Of a stretch of 64,000 nucleotides of DNA, positions 9,405 to 17,715 are shown in pieces. Source of the stretch: Achromobacter pulmonis. GTDB lineage: Bacteria > Pseudomonadota > Gammaproteobacteria > Burkholderiales > Burkholderiaceae_B. Position 1 is the first letter of the stretch. Every line of letters begins with the position of its first letter. A program made the position numbers and the translations under genes. The stretch covers positions 62,001 to 126,000 of the forward strand of contig NZ_CADIJV010000004.1 in assembly GCF_902859765.1 (NCBI RefSeq). The letters are read 5' to 3'. The notes under the pieces were generated by a model, which saw only the letters and a list, made by a program, of their open reading frames with translations, ran no database searches and was not told where the DNA came from.

Positions 9405-10148
9405 CTATGCCGCGATGCGTTGCTCGGGCTGGTCGGCCAGGTAGTGCGCGATGGCGGCGCGGGCCAGGGCGTCGATGGAGTCGGTCAGGGTGATACCGAG
9501 GCTGGGGCGCAGGGCGTGGGGCACGGCCAGCGGCAGTTCGGTGCAGCCCAGGACGACGGCATCGGCGCCGCGCGCCTTCAGGCGGGCAATGCCGTCGGCG
9601 GCGGGAGCGAAGGCGGCGTCGAGCTGGTTGCCCTTGACGGCGCGGATCGAGGCCATGCAGTAGCGCTCGACCTCCTCGTCGTCGGGGACGATGCATTCGT
9701 AGCCCTGGGCTTCGAGGTGGCGCTGGTAGAGACCGAGCTTGAGCGTGGCGGCGGTGCCCATCAGGCCGATGCGGCCCTGGTGCAGGCCGAGGCGGCGCAG
9801 GTCGTCGATGACGGCCTGGATGATGTGCAGGACCGGCAGGCGCGTGGCCGCGGCGATTTCGTCGTACCAGAGGTGCGCGGTGTTGCAGGGGATGGCGATG
9901 AGCTGGGCGCCGGCGCGTTCGAGGAAGCGCACGCCGTCGACCATGTAGGGCAGGGGATTTTCGCCGCCGGCCATGTGGGCGCTGGAACGGTCGGGGATGC
10001 GCGGGTCGTTGCGCAGCAGAGTGGGGATGTGTTGCTGGTCCGCGTCGGCGGGCGTGAGCGCCGCCAGGCGCAGGGCGAAAGCGGCGCCGGCCAAGGGGCC
10101 CATGCCGCCCAAAACACCCAGGTAACAGCCCTGGGAATAGCTATTCAC
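9405..10148 (-). CDS. aspartate/glutamate racemase family protein
   Basis: PLP-independent amino-acid racemase of 247 residues. The N terminus has the LGVLGGMGPLAG motif of the family; the two catalytic cysteines are seen in PCNTAHLWYD and GCTELPLAV. The best start is the GTG at 10148, overlapping the end of the D-aminoacylase gene by eight bases, with GGAG eight bases upstream. Together with the overlapping D-aminoacylase this suggests interconversion or salvage of D-amino acids. Whether aspartate or glutamate is the substrate cannot be read from the sequence. Confidence 0.88.
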   Translation of the reverse strand: MNSYSQGCYLGVLGGMGPLAGAAFALRLAALTPADADQQHIPTLLRNDPRIPDRSSAHMAGGENPLPYMVDGVRFLERAGAQLIAIPCNTAHLWYDEIAAATRLPVLHIIQAVIDDLRRLGLHQGRIGLMGTAATLKLGLYQRHLEAQGYECIVPDDEEVERYCMASIRAVKGNQLDAAFAPAADGIARLKARGADAVVLGCTELPLAVPHALRPSLGITLTDSIDALARAAIAHYLADQPEQRIAA

Positions 10149-11637
10149 TTTGTTGACTCCAAGGTATTGCTTCACCGGGTGCCAGTACCTGGCCCGGGCG
10201 CTCGGTGCCGGTTCGTTCCCCATCCCACACTTGCCTGCCGTTGACCCATACTGCGTGGATGCCCTGGCTGACCTGAATGGGAGCTGAAAAAGTGGCCGTG
10301 TCCGTGACGTTGGCGGGATCGAACAGCACCAGGTCAGCATGATACCCCTGCCGCAGCAGGCCGCGTCCGGACAGGCCGTATTGGGCGGCCGCCAGGCCGG
10401 TCATCTTGTGGATGGCGCTTTCGAGCGACAGCAACTGTTGTTCGCGCACCATGGCGCGCAGCACGTTGGTGAAGGTGCCCCATTGGCGCGGATGCGGATG
10501 CGGGTCGAAGGGCAGGCCGTCGGAGCCGACCATGGTCAGCGGATGGCTGAAGATGCGGTTGACGTCGGCCGGGTCCATCAGGAAGTAGATGGCGCCGGCG
10601 GGCGCCAGGCGGGCGATGGCGGCCGCGTCATCCAGGCCCAGTTCAGCCATGACCTCGCCGAAATCGCGGCCGGTGGCCTCGGGGTAGCCCTTGGACCAGG
10701 TGATCATGGTGCGGCTGGCCAGGCGGGCCCGGTCCAGCCGCAGCATGGTCGAGGTGGCCGGGTAGGGATGGCAGTCGAGGCAGACGCGTTGCGCGGCGGC
10801 GGCGCGGCTGATCAGGTCCAGGGTTTCGCGGCTGCGGCCGTGATTGCGTTCGCCGGCCAGCTTGTGGTGCGAGAACACCACGCGGCAATCCAGCTCGCGG
10901 CCGATCAGCAGGGCTTCTTCCATGGCCGGCACGATGTGGTCGGCTTCGTCGCGCAGGTGGGTGGCGTAGATCGCGCCGGCGCGGCCGCGCAGCGGCTGGC
11001 AGACATCGATGATCTCGTCGGTGGGCGCGGCGCTGGCGGGGGGGTAGAAGGTGCCGGTGGACACGCCGAACGCGCCGGCCTCGAGCGCCTCGTCGAGCAG
11101 GCCGCGCATGGCCTGGCGCTCGGCAGCGGTGGCGGCGCGCCCGGTATCGTCCATCGTCGCCACGCGCAGGGTGGTGTGGCCGACGAGGGGGATCACATTG
11201 ACGGCCGCGGGCGTGTCGGCCAGGGCCTGGACCCACTCGCGGAAGGTGCCGAAACGGAACAGCGCGGGCGGGCCGAGCAGGTCCAGCGGCTGCGGAATCG
11301 CCTGGCGCGATAGCGGCGCCAGGCTGATGCCGCAGTTGCCCGTGACCACTGTGGTGATGCCTTGCGACACCTTGGGCAGCATCCCGGGATGGGCCAGCAG
11401 GTAGCCGTCGTCGTGGGTGTGCGAGTCGATGAAGCCGGGCGCCAGGGCCAGGCCGCGGGCGTCGATCACGCGCGCGCCGGGCGGGTGGGCGAAATCTCCC
11501 AGCGCCGCGATGCGCCCGCCCCGCACCGCCAGGTCGCCCTGGCGGGCGGCGCCGCCACTGCCGTCGATGAGGGTGGCGCCGGCGACGATGAAGTCTGCTT
11601 GCAAGGCGTGGGCCGCCGGGGTGCTGCTGTCCGTCAT
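10141..11637 (-). CDS. N-acyl-D-amino-acid deacylase (D-aminoacylase)
   Basis: Zinc amidohydrolase of 498 residues that hydrolyses N-acyl-D-amino acids. After an N-terminal beta-sandwich start (DFIVAGATLIDGSGG) come the metal-binding DSHTHDDGYLL segment, VTGNCGISLAPL (the conserved Cys ligand of D-aminoacylases), ATHLRDEAD, VVFSHHKLAG and the late MVGSDGLPF aspartate. Cytoplasmic, no signal peptide. The ATG at 11637 is eight bases past the Bug-gene stop at 11646, making a three-gene unit with the receptor upstream and racemase downstream. Confidence 0.9.
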   Translation of the reverse strand: MTDSSTPAAHALQADFIVAGATLIDGSGGAARQGDLAVRGGRIAALGDFAHPPGARVIDARGLALAPGFIDSHTHDDGYLLAHPGMLPKVSQGITTVVTGNCGISLAPLSRQAIPQPLDLLGPPALFRFGTFREWVQALADTPAAVNVIPLVGHTTLRVATMDDTGRAATAAERQAMRGLLDEALEAGAFGVSTGTFYPPASAAPTDEIIDVCQPLRGRAGAIYATHLRDEADHIVPAMEEALLIGRELDCRVVFSHHKLAGERNHGRSRETLDLISRAAAAQRVCLDCHPYPATSTMLRLDRARLASRTMITWSKGYPEATGRDFGEVMAELGLDDAAAIARLAPAGAIYFLMDPADVNRIFSHPLTMVGSDGLPFDPHPHPRQWGTFTNVLRAMVREQQLLSLESAIHKMTGLAAAQYGLSGRGLLRQGYHADLVLFDPANVTDTATFSAPIQVSQGIHAVWVNGRQVWDGERTGTERPGQVLAPGEAIPWSQQSE

Positions 11638-11645
11638 GGCGGGGC

Positions 11646-12629
11646 TCAATCCAGTTTTTCGATGCCGGCGGTATCGATGATGCGCTTCCATTTGGCGGTT
11701 TCGCGATCGATCAACTGCTTGAAGTCATCGGGATTGCCGGTGGCCGGCTCGGCGCCCAGCGTTGCCAGTCCGGTGCGCACTTCGGGGGCCTGCAGCGCCT
11801 TCTGGATGGCGCCATTGAGCTTGGCCACCACGTCGGGCGGGGTGCCCTTGGGCGCGACCACGCCGCCCCAGGCCACGGTTTCGTAGCCCTTCAGGCCGGC
11901 CTCGTCCAGGGTCGGCACAGCGGGCATCAGCGCCAGGCGCTTGAGGCTGCTGACGCCGATGGCGCGCACCTTGCCGCTCTTGACCAGCGGCGTGGCTTCG
12001 GAGGTATTGACGAACATGTAGTCCAGGCGTCCGCCCAGCAGGTCCTGGATGGCGGCGGGACCGCCGTTGTACGGGATGAACATGACATCGACCTTGGCCA
12101 TGCTCTTGAACAGCTCGCCGCCCATGTGGCCGGTGGTGCCCACGCCCGAGGCGCCATAGGACAGGCGGCCGGGTTCTTTGCGGGCGCGCTCGATCAGGTC
12201 CTGCACGCTCTTGATGGGCGAGCCGGCCGGCACGATCAGGGCGTTGTACAGGTCGAACAGGTGCGCCACGGGGGCCAGGTCCTGGTCGACGTCGTAGGGC
12301 AGGCGCTTGAACAGCGAGCGGTTCACGGCCAGCGTGTTGATGTTGCCGTAGCCGATGGTGTAGCCGTCGGCCGCGGCGCGCTTGATCAGGGTAATGCCGA
12401 TGTTGCCGGCCGCGCCGGGACGGTTTTCCACCACCAGGGTGGCGCCGGTGTCCTTGGCCAGTTGCGTGGTGATCAGGCGCGACAATACGTCGGGCGAGCC
12501 GCCGGCGGCCGAAGGCACGATGAAAGTGATGGGCTTGTCGGGATAGGTCCCGGCGGCCTGCGCGCCGCTGGCGAGCGTGGTGGCGGCCAGGGCCAGGGCG
12601 GCGACGTGGCGCAGGAAGGTGCGTTGCAT
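11646..12629 (-). CDS. Bug-family tripartite-tricarboxylate-type solute receptor
   Basis: A 327-residue periplasmic receptor with a signal peptide (cleavage near GAQA), the mature start TYPDKPITFIVPSAAGGSPDVLSR, and the ENRPGAAGNIG and PYNGGPAAIQDLLGG motifs of the Bug (TctC) family. Such proteins bind carboxylates or amino-acid derivatives and are greatly expanded in Bordetella relatives. No TctA/TctB permease genes are adjacent, which is common for Bug orphans. Its position in front of D-aminoacylase suggests an N-acyl-D-amino acid or similar ligand; that is inference. Confidence 0.9.
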   Translation of the reverse strand: MQRTFLRHVAALALAATTLASGAQAAGTYPDKPITFIVPSAAGGSPDVLSRLITTQLAKDTGATLVVENRPGAAGNIGITLIKRAAADGYTIGYGNINTLAVNRSLFKRLPYDVDQDLAPVAHLFDLYNALIVPAGSPIKSVQDLIERARKEPGRLSYGASGVGTTGHMGGELFKSMAKVDVMFIPYNGGPAAIQDLLGGRLDYMFVNTSEATPLVKSGKVRAIGVSSLKRLALMPAVPTLDEAGLKGYETVAWGGVVAPKGTPPDVVAKLNGAIQKALQAPEVRTGLATLGAEPATGNPDDFKQLIDRETAKWKRIIDTAGIEKLD

Positions 12630-12715
12630 GCTGGATTCCCCTTGTTTTGTTGTGTGGAGGCGGCCAGATTAGCACCGGGTTTGCGGCACTGCGTCATCGA
12701 AAAATGTCGAAAACC

Positions 12716-12721
12716 TATAAT
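12716..12721 (+). promoter_or_regulatory. -10 hexamer TATAAT for the LysR gene
   Basis: A perfect TATAAT lies 28 bp before the ATG at 12749. The -35 region is poor, as expected if the promoter is regulated. The 119-bp divergent spacer must also hold the promoter of the Bug-deacylase-racemase unit. Confidence 0.45.
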
Positions 12722-12748
12722 CCGCCGTTATTGATCAAGGGGGAAAAA

Positions 12749-13702
12749 ATGGATGCGCACGACGATGCCGGCGAACGCGCGCCAAGCGCCGGCCGGCCGC
12801 TGAACCTGCGCCAGATCGAGGTGTTCCGCGCCATCATGATGGCCGGCTCGATCAGCGGCGCGGGCCGCATGCTGCACGTGTCGCAGCCCGCGGTGAGCCG
12901 GGTGCTGGCGCTGACCGAAGACCGGTTGGGCTACCGCCTGTTCGAGCGCGTGCGCAGCCGGCTGTCGCCCACGGCGGAGGCGCGGCGCCTGTATGCCGAA
13001 GTCGAGCAGGTCTACGGCGGCATCCAGCGCGTCAATGACCTGGCCGCCAGCCTGGGGCAGTCCGGTGCCGGCATGCTCAGGGTGGTGGCCAGCGCCAGCT
13101 ATGGCCAGCGGCTGGTGCCGATGGCGCTGGGGCGGTTTCGCGACCGCAATGCGGCGGCGCGGGTGGATTACCGCAGCGTCACGTTCGATGAGCTGGCGGC
13201 GTATTTCCTGTCGGGCCAGGCCGATATCGGCATCTCGATGCGGCCGCCGGACCATCCCAACCTGACCTCGGTCAAGCTGGCCACGGTGCCGGTGGTTTGC
13301 GTGCTGCCGCGGGACCATCCCCTGGCCGCGCACGAGGTCGTGCATCCGGAGGATTTCGCTTCGGCGGCCTGGATCGGCTATCCGCGCGATACGCCGCTGG
13401 GACAGGCCCTGCAGTCGTTTTTCGGCGGCGCGCCGGCCTGCGCGGCGGCGGTCGAGGTGCATTCGCCGGTGACCGCCTGTTCGTTCGTGCAGCAGGGGTT
13501 GGGGCCGGCGCTGGTGGACGCCTGGTGCGTGTCGCCGGACCAGGCGGCAAGCGTGGTGCTGCGGCCGATCGCGCCCGCCGCCAGTGTCGAGATCTGGGCG
13601 ACGCATTCGAACCTGAGCGCGCCGCCCCTGCTGGCGCGGCGCTTCCTGGCGGCGGTCAAGAAGACCCTGGACGTCGCCGCGCCGACGCTGGCCGGCGGCT
13701 GA
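12749..13702 (+). CDS. LysR-type transcriptional regulator of the D-amino-acid module
   Basis: A 317-residue LysR regulator: N-terminal winged helix-turn-helix (residues about 20-80, NLRQIEVFRAIMMAGSISGA ... VSQPAVSRVL) and a C-terminal periplasmic-binding-like sensor domain. The ATG at 12749 follows an AAGGGGGAAA ribosome site. It is divergent from the Bug/D-aminoacylase/racemase genes, the usual layout for a LysR regulator of its neighbours. Confidence 0.9.
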   Translation: MDAHDDAGERAPSAGRPLNLRQIEVFRAIMMAGSISGAGRMLHVSQPAVSRVLALTEDRLGYRLFERVRSRLSPTAEARRLYAEVEQVYGGIQRVNDLAASLGQSGAGMLRVVASASYGQRLVPMALGRFRDRNAAARVDYRSVTFDELAAYFLSGQADIGISMRPPDHPNLTSVKLATVPVVCVLPRDHPLAAHEVVHPEDFASAAWIGYPRDTPLGQALQSFFGGAPACAAAVEVHSPVTACSFVQQGLGPALVDAWCVSPDQAASVVLRPIAPAASVEIWATHSNLSAPPLLARRFLAAVKKTLDVAAPTLAGG

Positions 13703-13709
13703 AAATGGC

Positions 13710-13739
13710 ATCGCCCCGGCGCGCGGGCGGCGGGGCGAT
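13710..13739. terminator. hairpin between convergent LysR and GST genes
   Basis: ATCGCCCCG and CGGGGCGAT form a 9-bp stem with a 12-nt loop in the short gap between two converging genes. It has no U tract, so terminator function in both directions is inferred from position. Confidence 0.45.
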
Positions 13740-13775
13740 CCGACTTGCCGGGCCGTCAAGGCGGCCCTGGCGGCA

Positions 13776-14390
13776 TTACGCCAGGCCTTCGGCCTTGAGC
13801 GCGGCCTGGACGCCAGGGTTGTCCTGCATGCGCTTGAAGAACGCGGCCAGGTGATCCTGGTTGGACAGGTCGATCTGCTTGGCGTGGGCCCAGCGCATCA
13901 CCACGTACAGATAGGCGTCGGCAATCGAAGGCGCGTCGCCGCCCAGGTATGGTTGGTCGATCAGTTGGGCGTCGAGCAGCGCGAACAGGCGCGTCAGCAG
14001 CTTGGACGCGGAGGCGGCCAGTTCCTGCTGCGGGGCTTCCTCGCTGAGAAAGCGGCCGGCGCCAAAGATCATCGAAAAGGTCTTGTGGATGTCGGAGTTG
14101 ATGAAGCCCAGCCAGCGGCGCACGTCGGCGCGCGAGCGGGCCGAACCGTCGCCCAGCAGCTTGGCCTGGGGGGCCTGTTCGGCCAGGTATTCGAGAATCG
14201 CGACGTTCTGGGTCAGTTTGAAACCGTCGTCGTCCAGCGCGGGCACGGCGCCGAGCGGGTTGACCTTGAGGAACTCGGCGCCCTTGAGTTCGTCGCGGCT
14301 GAGCTTGTGGGTCTCGTACGGCTTGCCGATCCATTCCAGCACGATGTGGGAAGCGAGCGAGCACGCGCCGGGCATGTAGTACAGTTTCAT
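13776..14390 (-). CDS. beta-class glutathione S-transferase
   Basis: A 204-residue GST whose N terminus (MKLYYMPGACSLASHIVLEW) closely matches bacterial beta-class enzymes such as E. coli GstA, including the Cys10-type catalytic residue in GACSLASH. The thioredoxin-fold half ends near residue 80 and an all-helical half follows (SIADAYLYVVMRWA). The start at 14390 has AGGAG ten bases upstream. Probably a detoxification or redox enzyme; the substrate is unknown. Confidence 0.92.
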   Translation of the reverse strand: MKLYYMPGACSLASHIVLEWIGKPYETHKLSRDELKGAEFLKVNPLGAVPALDDDGFKLTQNVAILEYLAEQAPQAKLLGDGSARSRADVRRWLGFINSDIHKTFSMIFGAGRFLSEEAPQQELAASASKLLTRLFALLDAQLIDQPYLGGDAPSIADAYLYVVMRWAHAKQIDLSNQDHLAAFFKRMQDNPGVQAALKAEGLA

Positions 14391-14506
14391 GTAAGGGAGT
14401 CTCCTGAGAGGATAGGACGGGAGGCCACCCGTCGCTGCGCCTATGGTACGCCACCCGCGCGGCGCCGCCGAGTACCGCCGCGCCCCCTTAGCCGCCGGAG
14501 ATGTCC

Positions 14507-15676
14507 ATGCCGTCACGTCCGTCCGCGATCCGTCGCGTCTCGTCCCTGATCGCCTGCGCCGCCTTGTTCCTGTGCGCGCCGGCCTGGGCCTCGCCACAGC
14601 AAAGCCCGGACCGGCCACCCGCCGCGCGCGTGCAGGTGACGGCCGTGGTGGGCGGGCTGGACCATCCCTGGTCGATGGCATTCCTGCCCGACGGCGGCGT
14701 TCTGATCACCGAACGGCCTGGCAAGCTGCGCCTGCTGCGCACCCCCGGCGGCCTGTCCGAGCCGCTGGCCGGCGTGCCCAAGGTGGCGGCGCAGGGGCAG
14801 GGCGGCCTGCTCGACGTGGCGCTGTCGCCGGGCTTCGCGCAGGACCGCTACGTCTATCTTTCGTATGCCGAATCCGACGGTTCGCGCAGCGGTACCGTGG
14901 TCGGCCGCGGCCGCCTGTCGGCCGACGCCAGCGCGCTGGAGGATTTCCAGGTGCTGTTCCGCCAGGCGCCCAAGCTGTCGCAGGGGCTGCACTTCGGCTC
15001 GCGCCTGGTGTTCGACGGCAAAGGCTACCTGTTCATCTCGCTGGGCGAGAACAACCAGCGCCCAAGCGCGCAGGACCTGGACAAGCTGCAGGGCAAGGTG
15101 GTGCGCCTGAAGGCCGACGGCTCGGTGCCGACCGACAATCCCTTCGCCGGCAAGGCCGGCGCGCGTCCCGAGATCTGGTCGTACGGACATCGCAACCCGC
15201 AGGGCATGGCGCTCAACCCCTGGACCGGCGCGCTGTGGGAGAACGAGCACGGCCCGCGCGGCGGCGACGAGATCAACCTGGTGCAGCCCGGCAAGAACTA
15301 TGGCTGGCCGCTGGCGACCCATGGCATCAACTATTCCGGCCAGCCAATACCCGAAGCCAGGGGCGAGACGCTGCCCGGCATGGCGCCGCCGCTGTACTGG
15401 TGGGCCAAGTCGCCGGCCATCAGCGGCATGGCGTTCTATGACGCCGACCGTTTCCCGGCCTGGCGCCGTTCGCTGTTCATCGGCGCGCTGGCCGACCAGG
15501 ACCTGATCCGCCTGACGCTGGACGGCGACAAGGTGGTGGCCGAGGAACGGCTGCTGGGCGAGCGCAAGGCCCGCATCCGCGACGTGCGGCAGGGGCCGGA
15601 CGGCTATATCTATGTGCTGACGGATGCCTCGCCGGGCGAATTGCTGCGGCTGGCGCCGGCGCAGCCGGGAGGGTGA
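14507..15676 (+). CDS. PQQ-dependent aldose sugar dehydrogenase (YliI-like)
   Basis: A 389-residue soluble six-bladed propeller dehydrogenase for aldose sugars using PQQ. It has a signal peptide ending near PAWA, then LDHPWSMAFLPDGGVLITER, the SYGHRNPQGMA motif, ENEHGPRGGDE and the RDVRQGPDGYIYVLTD C terminus, all typical of the soluble glucose dehydrogenase family. GGAG at 14497-14500 fits the ATG at 14507 (six-base spacing) better than the ATG at 14501. No PQQ-synthesis genes are in the window. Confidence 0.9.
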   Translation: MPSRPSAIRRVSSLIACAALFLCAPAWASPQQSPDRPPAARVQVTAVVGGLDHPWSMAFLPDGGVLITERPGKLRLLRTPGGLSEPLAGVPKVAAQGQGGLLDVALSPGFAQDRYVYLSYAESDGSRSGTVVGRGRLSADASALEDFQVLFRQAPKLSQGLHFGSRLVFDGKGYLFISLGENNQRPSAQDLDKLQGKVVRLKADGSVPTDNPFAGKAGARPEIWSYGHRNPQGMALNPWTGALWENEHGPRGGDEINLVQPGKNYGWPLATHGINYSGQPIPEARGETLPGMAPPLYWWAKSPAISGMAFYDADRFPAWRRSLFIGALADQDLIRLTLDGDKVVAEERLLGERKARIRDVRQGPDGYIYVLTDASPGELLRLAPAQPGG

Positions 15677-15681
15677 GCATC

Positions 15682-16320
15682 ATGAAGACCTACGAACTGA
15701 TCGGGTCGCCGGGCTGCGGCTCGGCCATCGTCGAGATGGCGCTGGCGCTGGCCGACGTGCCGCATGTGCTGACCGATGTGCCGTATCTCAAGCCCGGGCC
15801 GCAGCGCGACCGGCTGCTGCGCCTGAACCCGCTGGGCCAGGTGCCGACGCTGATCACGCCCGATGGCGAAGTGATGACGGAGAGCGCGGCGATGGTGCTG
15901 CACCTGCACGACGTCGCGCCCCAGGCCGGCCTGGCCCCGGCGGCGACGCGGCCGGAGCGGCCGCGCTTTCTGAATCTGCTGCTGCGGCTGGTGGCAGCCA
16001 TCTACCCCACCTTCACCTACGGTGACGACCCGCCGCAGTGGACCACCGCGGGAGCGCCCGCGGAACTATTGCGCGAACGGGTGCATGGCCGCCGCGCTGA
16101 TCTGTGGCTGGAGTTGGAGCGCCAGGCCGGCGCGCCGCACATGCTGGGCGAGCGCTTTTCGGCCCTGGACCTGTACGTGACGGTGATGACGCACTGGCGT
16201 CCCGGGCAGGCCTGGTTCGAGGCCAATTGTCCGGCGCTGACATCGGTGGCGCGCCAGGCGGCGCAAGAGCCGAAAGTGGCGCGGGTCCTCAAGCGCAATT
16301 TCCCGCCGCCGACGGAGTAG
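15682..16320 (+). CDS. glutathione S-transferase family protein
   Basis: A 212-residue GST-like protein: N-terminal thioredoxin fold (YELIGSPGCGSAIVEMALAL, with SPGCGS at the catalytic position), the conserved NPLGQVPTLITPDG and ESAAMVLHLHD, then a helical domain with SALDLYVTVMTHWRPG. The ATG at 15682 has GGGAGG nine bases upstream; a GTG at 15673 would overlap the dehydrogenase stop but lacks ribosome-site spacing. Likely co-transcribed with the sugar dehydrogenase. Confidence 0.87.
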   Translation: MKTYELIGSPGCGSAIVEMALALADVPHVLTDVPYLKPGPQRDRLLRLNPLGQVPTLITPDGEVMTESAAMVLHLHDVAPQAGLAPAATRPERPRFLNLLLRLVAAIYPTFTYGDDPPQWTTAGAPAELLRERVHGRRADLWLELERQAGAPHMLGERFSALDLYVTVMTHWRPGQAWFEANCPALTSVARQAAQEPKVARVLKRNFPPPTE

Positions 16321-16490
16321 CCGCGCACAGACCGAGGCGGCAGCGTCCGCACGGCGCATCCGCTGATGCGTCCGATGGCCCCTTCTATGCGGAGCTGGTC
16401 GACCCGCCATTTCCCGCAGATGGGACCGGCTCGACGGGGCCGCCATCGCCGCCGACCATCCGGCGGCATTCGGGATCAGGTTCGCCCGCC

Positions 16491-16979
16491 TTACTTGAAC
16501 AACGCCGCGTTCTCTTCCAACACCGCATCCGCGCACTGCGCGTCCAGGTTGCCGCCCGGCGCGCCGGCCACGCCGATGGCGCCGATGACGCTATTGCCGG
16601 CCTTGATGGGCACGCCGCCGCCCAGCAGCAGATAGCCGGGGATGTCGGTCAGGTTGGCGGCGGCGGGGTTCTTTTGCGCGTTCTCCATGATGGCCAGCGT
16701 CGGCGCCTTGGCCGAGGCCGACGTGAAGGCCTTGGCGCGGCTGGCTTCGATGGTGTGCGGGCCGGCGTTGTCGGCGCGCGCGAAGGCCTTGAGCAGGCCG
16801 GCGCGGTCGACCACCGAGGCGCTGACGTGGTAGCCCTTGGCCTGGCAGGCGGCGACGGTGGCGCTGGCCAGCTTCTGGGCGTCGGCGCTGGAGATATTGC
16901 TTTCGCTGAGCACGGCGGCGTGGGCGGCGCCGCTGACGGCAAGCGTGGCAACCAGGGTGGCGAGCGGGTAACGGGTCAT
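16491..16979 (-). CDS. secreted HbpS/GlcG-family protein (DUF336)
   Basis: A 162-residue protein with a clear signal peptide (MTRYPLATLVATLAVSGAAH, cleavage near AHA) followed by a GlcG/HbpS domain: VSASVVDRAGLLKAFARADNAG, AFTSASAKAPT, GGGVPIKAGNSVIGAIGVAGAPGGNLDAQCADA. In Streptomyces HbpS is an extracellular haem-binding, redox-sensing accessory protein of the SenS-SenR two-component system. Here too the gene sits beside a two-component pair and shares a palindromic promoter element with it. Haem binding is not provable from sequence. Confidence 0.85.
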   Translation of the reverse strand: MTRYPLATLVATLAVSGAAHAAVLSESNISSADAQKLASATVAACQAKGYHVSASVVDRAGLLKAFARADNAGPHTIEASRAKAFTSASAKAPTLAIMENAQKNPAAANLTDIPGYLLLGGGVPIKAGNSVIGAIGVAGAPGGNLDAQCADAVLEENAALFK

Positions 16980-17067
16980 GGTCTGCGTCCTTTCTTCAAG
17001 TGGGGATCAGGAGCAGTCAGTGTGGCCAAAATGCCGGCGGCGCGGTATGCGCCCGATTACCCACGGG

Positions 17068-17087
17068 CCTCCGTAGCGCTACGGAGG
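17068..17087 (-). promoter_or_regulatory. perfect 20-bp palindrome upstream of the HbpS-like gene
   Basis: CCTCCGTAGCGCTACGGAGG is fully self-complementary and lies 89-108 bp before the HbpS-like start, between the response-regulator stop and that gene. A 17-of-20 copy precedes the kinase gene at 19186-19205. A recurring palindrome fits a binding site for the dimeric FixJ-like regulator encoded here. It might also act as an RNA hairpin after the regulator stop. Confidence 0.65.
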
Positions 17088-17100
17088 TAGCGGGCCGGCG

Positions 17101-17715
17101 TCAATCCAGCAACGTGGCGTACTGGCGGATCAATTGCGCCAGCGAGTCGGCTTCGAGCTTGGCGAAGACGTTGGCGCGATAGGTTTCGACAGTGCGTGGC
17201 GACAGGTCGAATTCGCGCGCGATTTCCTTGTTGCTCATGCCCTGCACGATGCGTTTCAGCACCTCGTGCTCGCGCGCCGACAGGCGCGCCAGGCGGTCGG
17301 CGGCGGCCTGGGTCACGGCCAGGCGCTCGCGGCGGGCGATGTGGCCGCGCACGGCGGACTGCACCGCGTCCAGGAAGACGTCGTCGTCCACGGGTTTCTG
17401 CAGAAACTCCATGGCGCCGCCCTTGAAGGCGCGTCGGCACAGGTCGACATTGGCGTGGCCCGTGAGCATCACCACCGGCAGGTCCGAGGTGTCGGCCAGC
17501 CGCGCCAGCACGTCGAGTCCGCTGATGCCGGGCATGCGGATGTCCAGCACCACGCAGCCGATGGCCTGAGGCCCCAGTTGCGCCAGGAACCGCTGCGGAT
17601 CGGCATGGCTTTCGCTGCGCAGGCCCACCGTGCGCAACAGCAGCGCGAGCGCGTCGCGCACGGCGTCGTCGTCGTCGACCAGGTAGACCAGGGGCGATTG
17701 GGCGGACAGGTTCAT
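17101..17715 (-). CDS. FixJ/NarL-type response regulator
   Basis: A 204-residue two-domain regulator: receiver domain with acidic pocket VDDDD, phosphoacceptor Asp58 in VVLDIRMPG, Thr in MLTGHA and Lys107 in LQKPVD, then a LuxR-type helix-turn-helix at about 140-200 (LSAREHEVLKRIVQGMSNKE, SPRTVETYRANVF). The FixJ-like architecture matches the partner kinase, whose stop overlaps this start by four bases. It probably binds the palindromes at 17068 and 19186. Confidence 0.93.
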   Translation of the reverse strand: MNLSAQSPLVYLVDDDDAVRDALALLLRTVGLRSESHADPQRFLAQLGPQAIGCVVLDIRMPGISGLDVLARLADTSDLPVVMLTGHANVDLCRRAFKGGAMEFLQKPVDDDVFLDAVQSAVRGHIARRERLAVTQAAADRLARLSAREHEVLKRIVQGMSNKEIAREFDLSPRTVETYRANVFAKLEADSLAQLIRQYATLLD

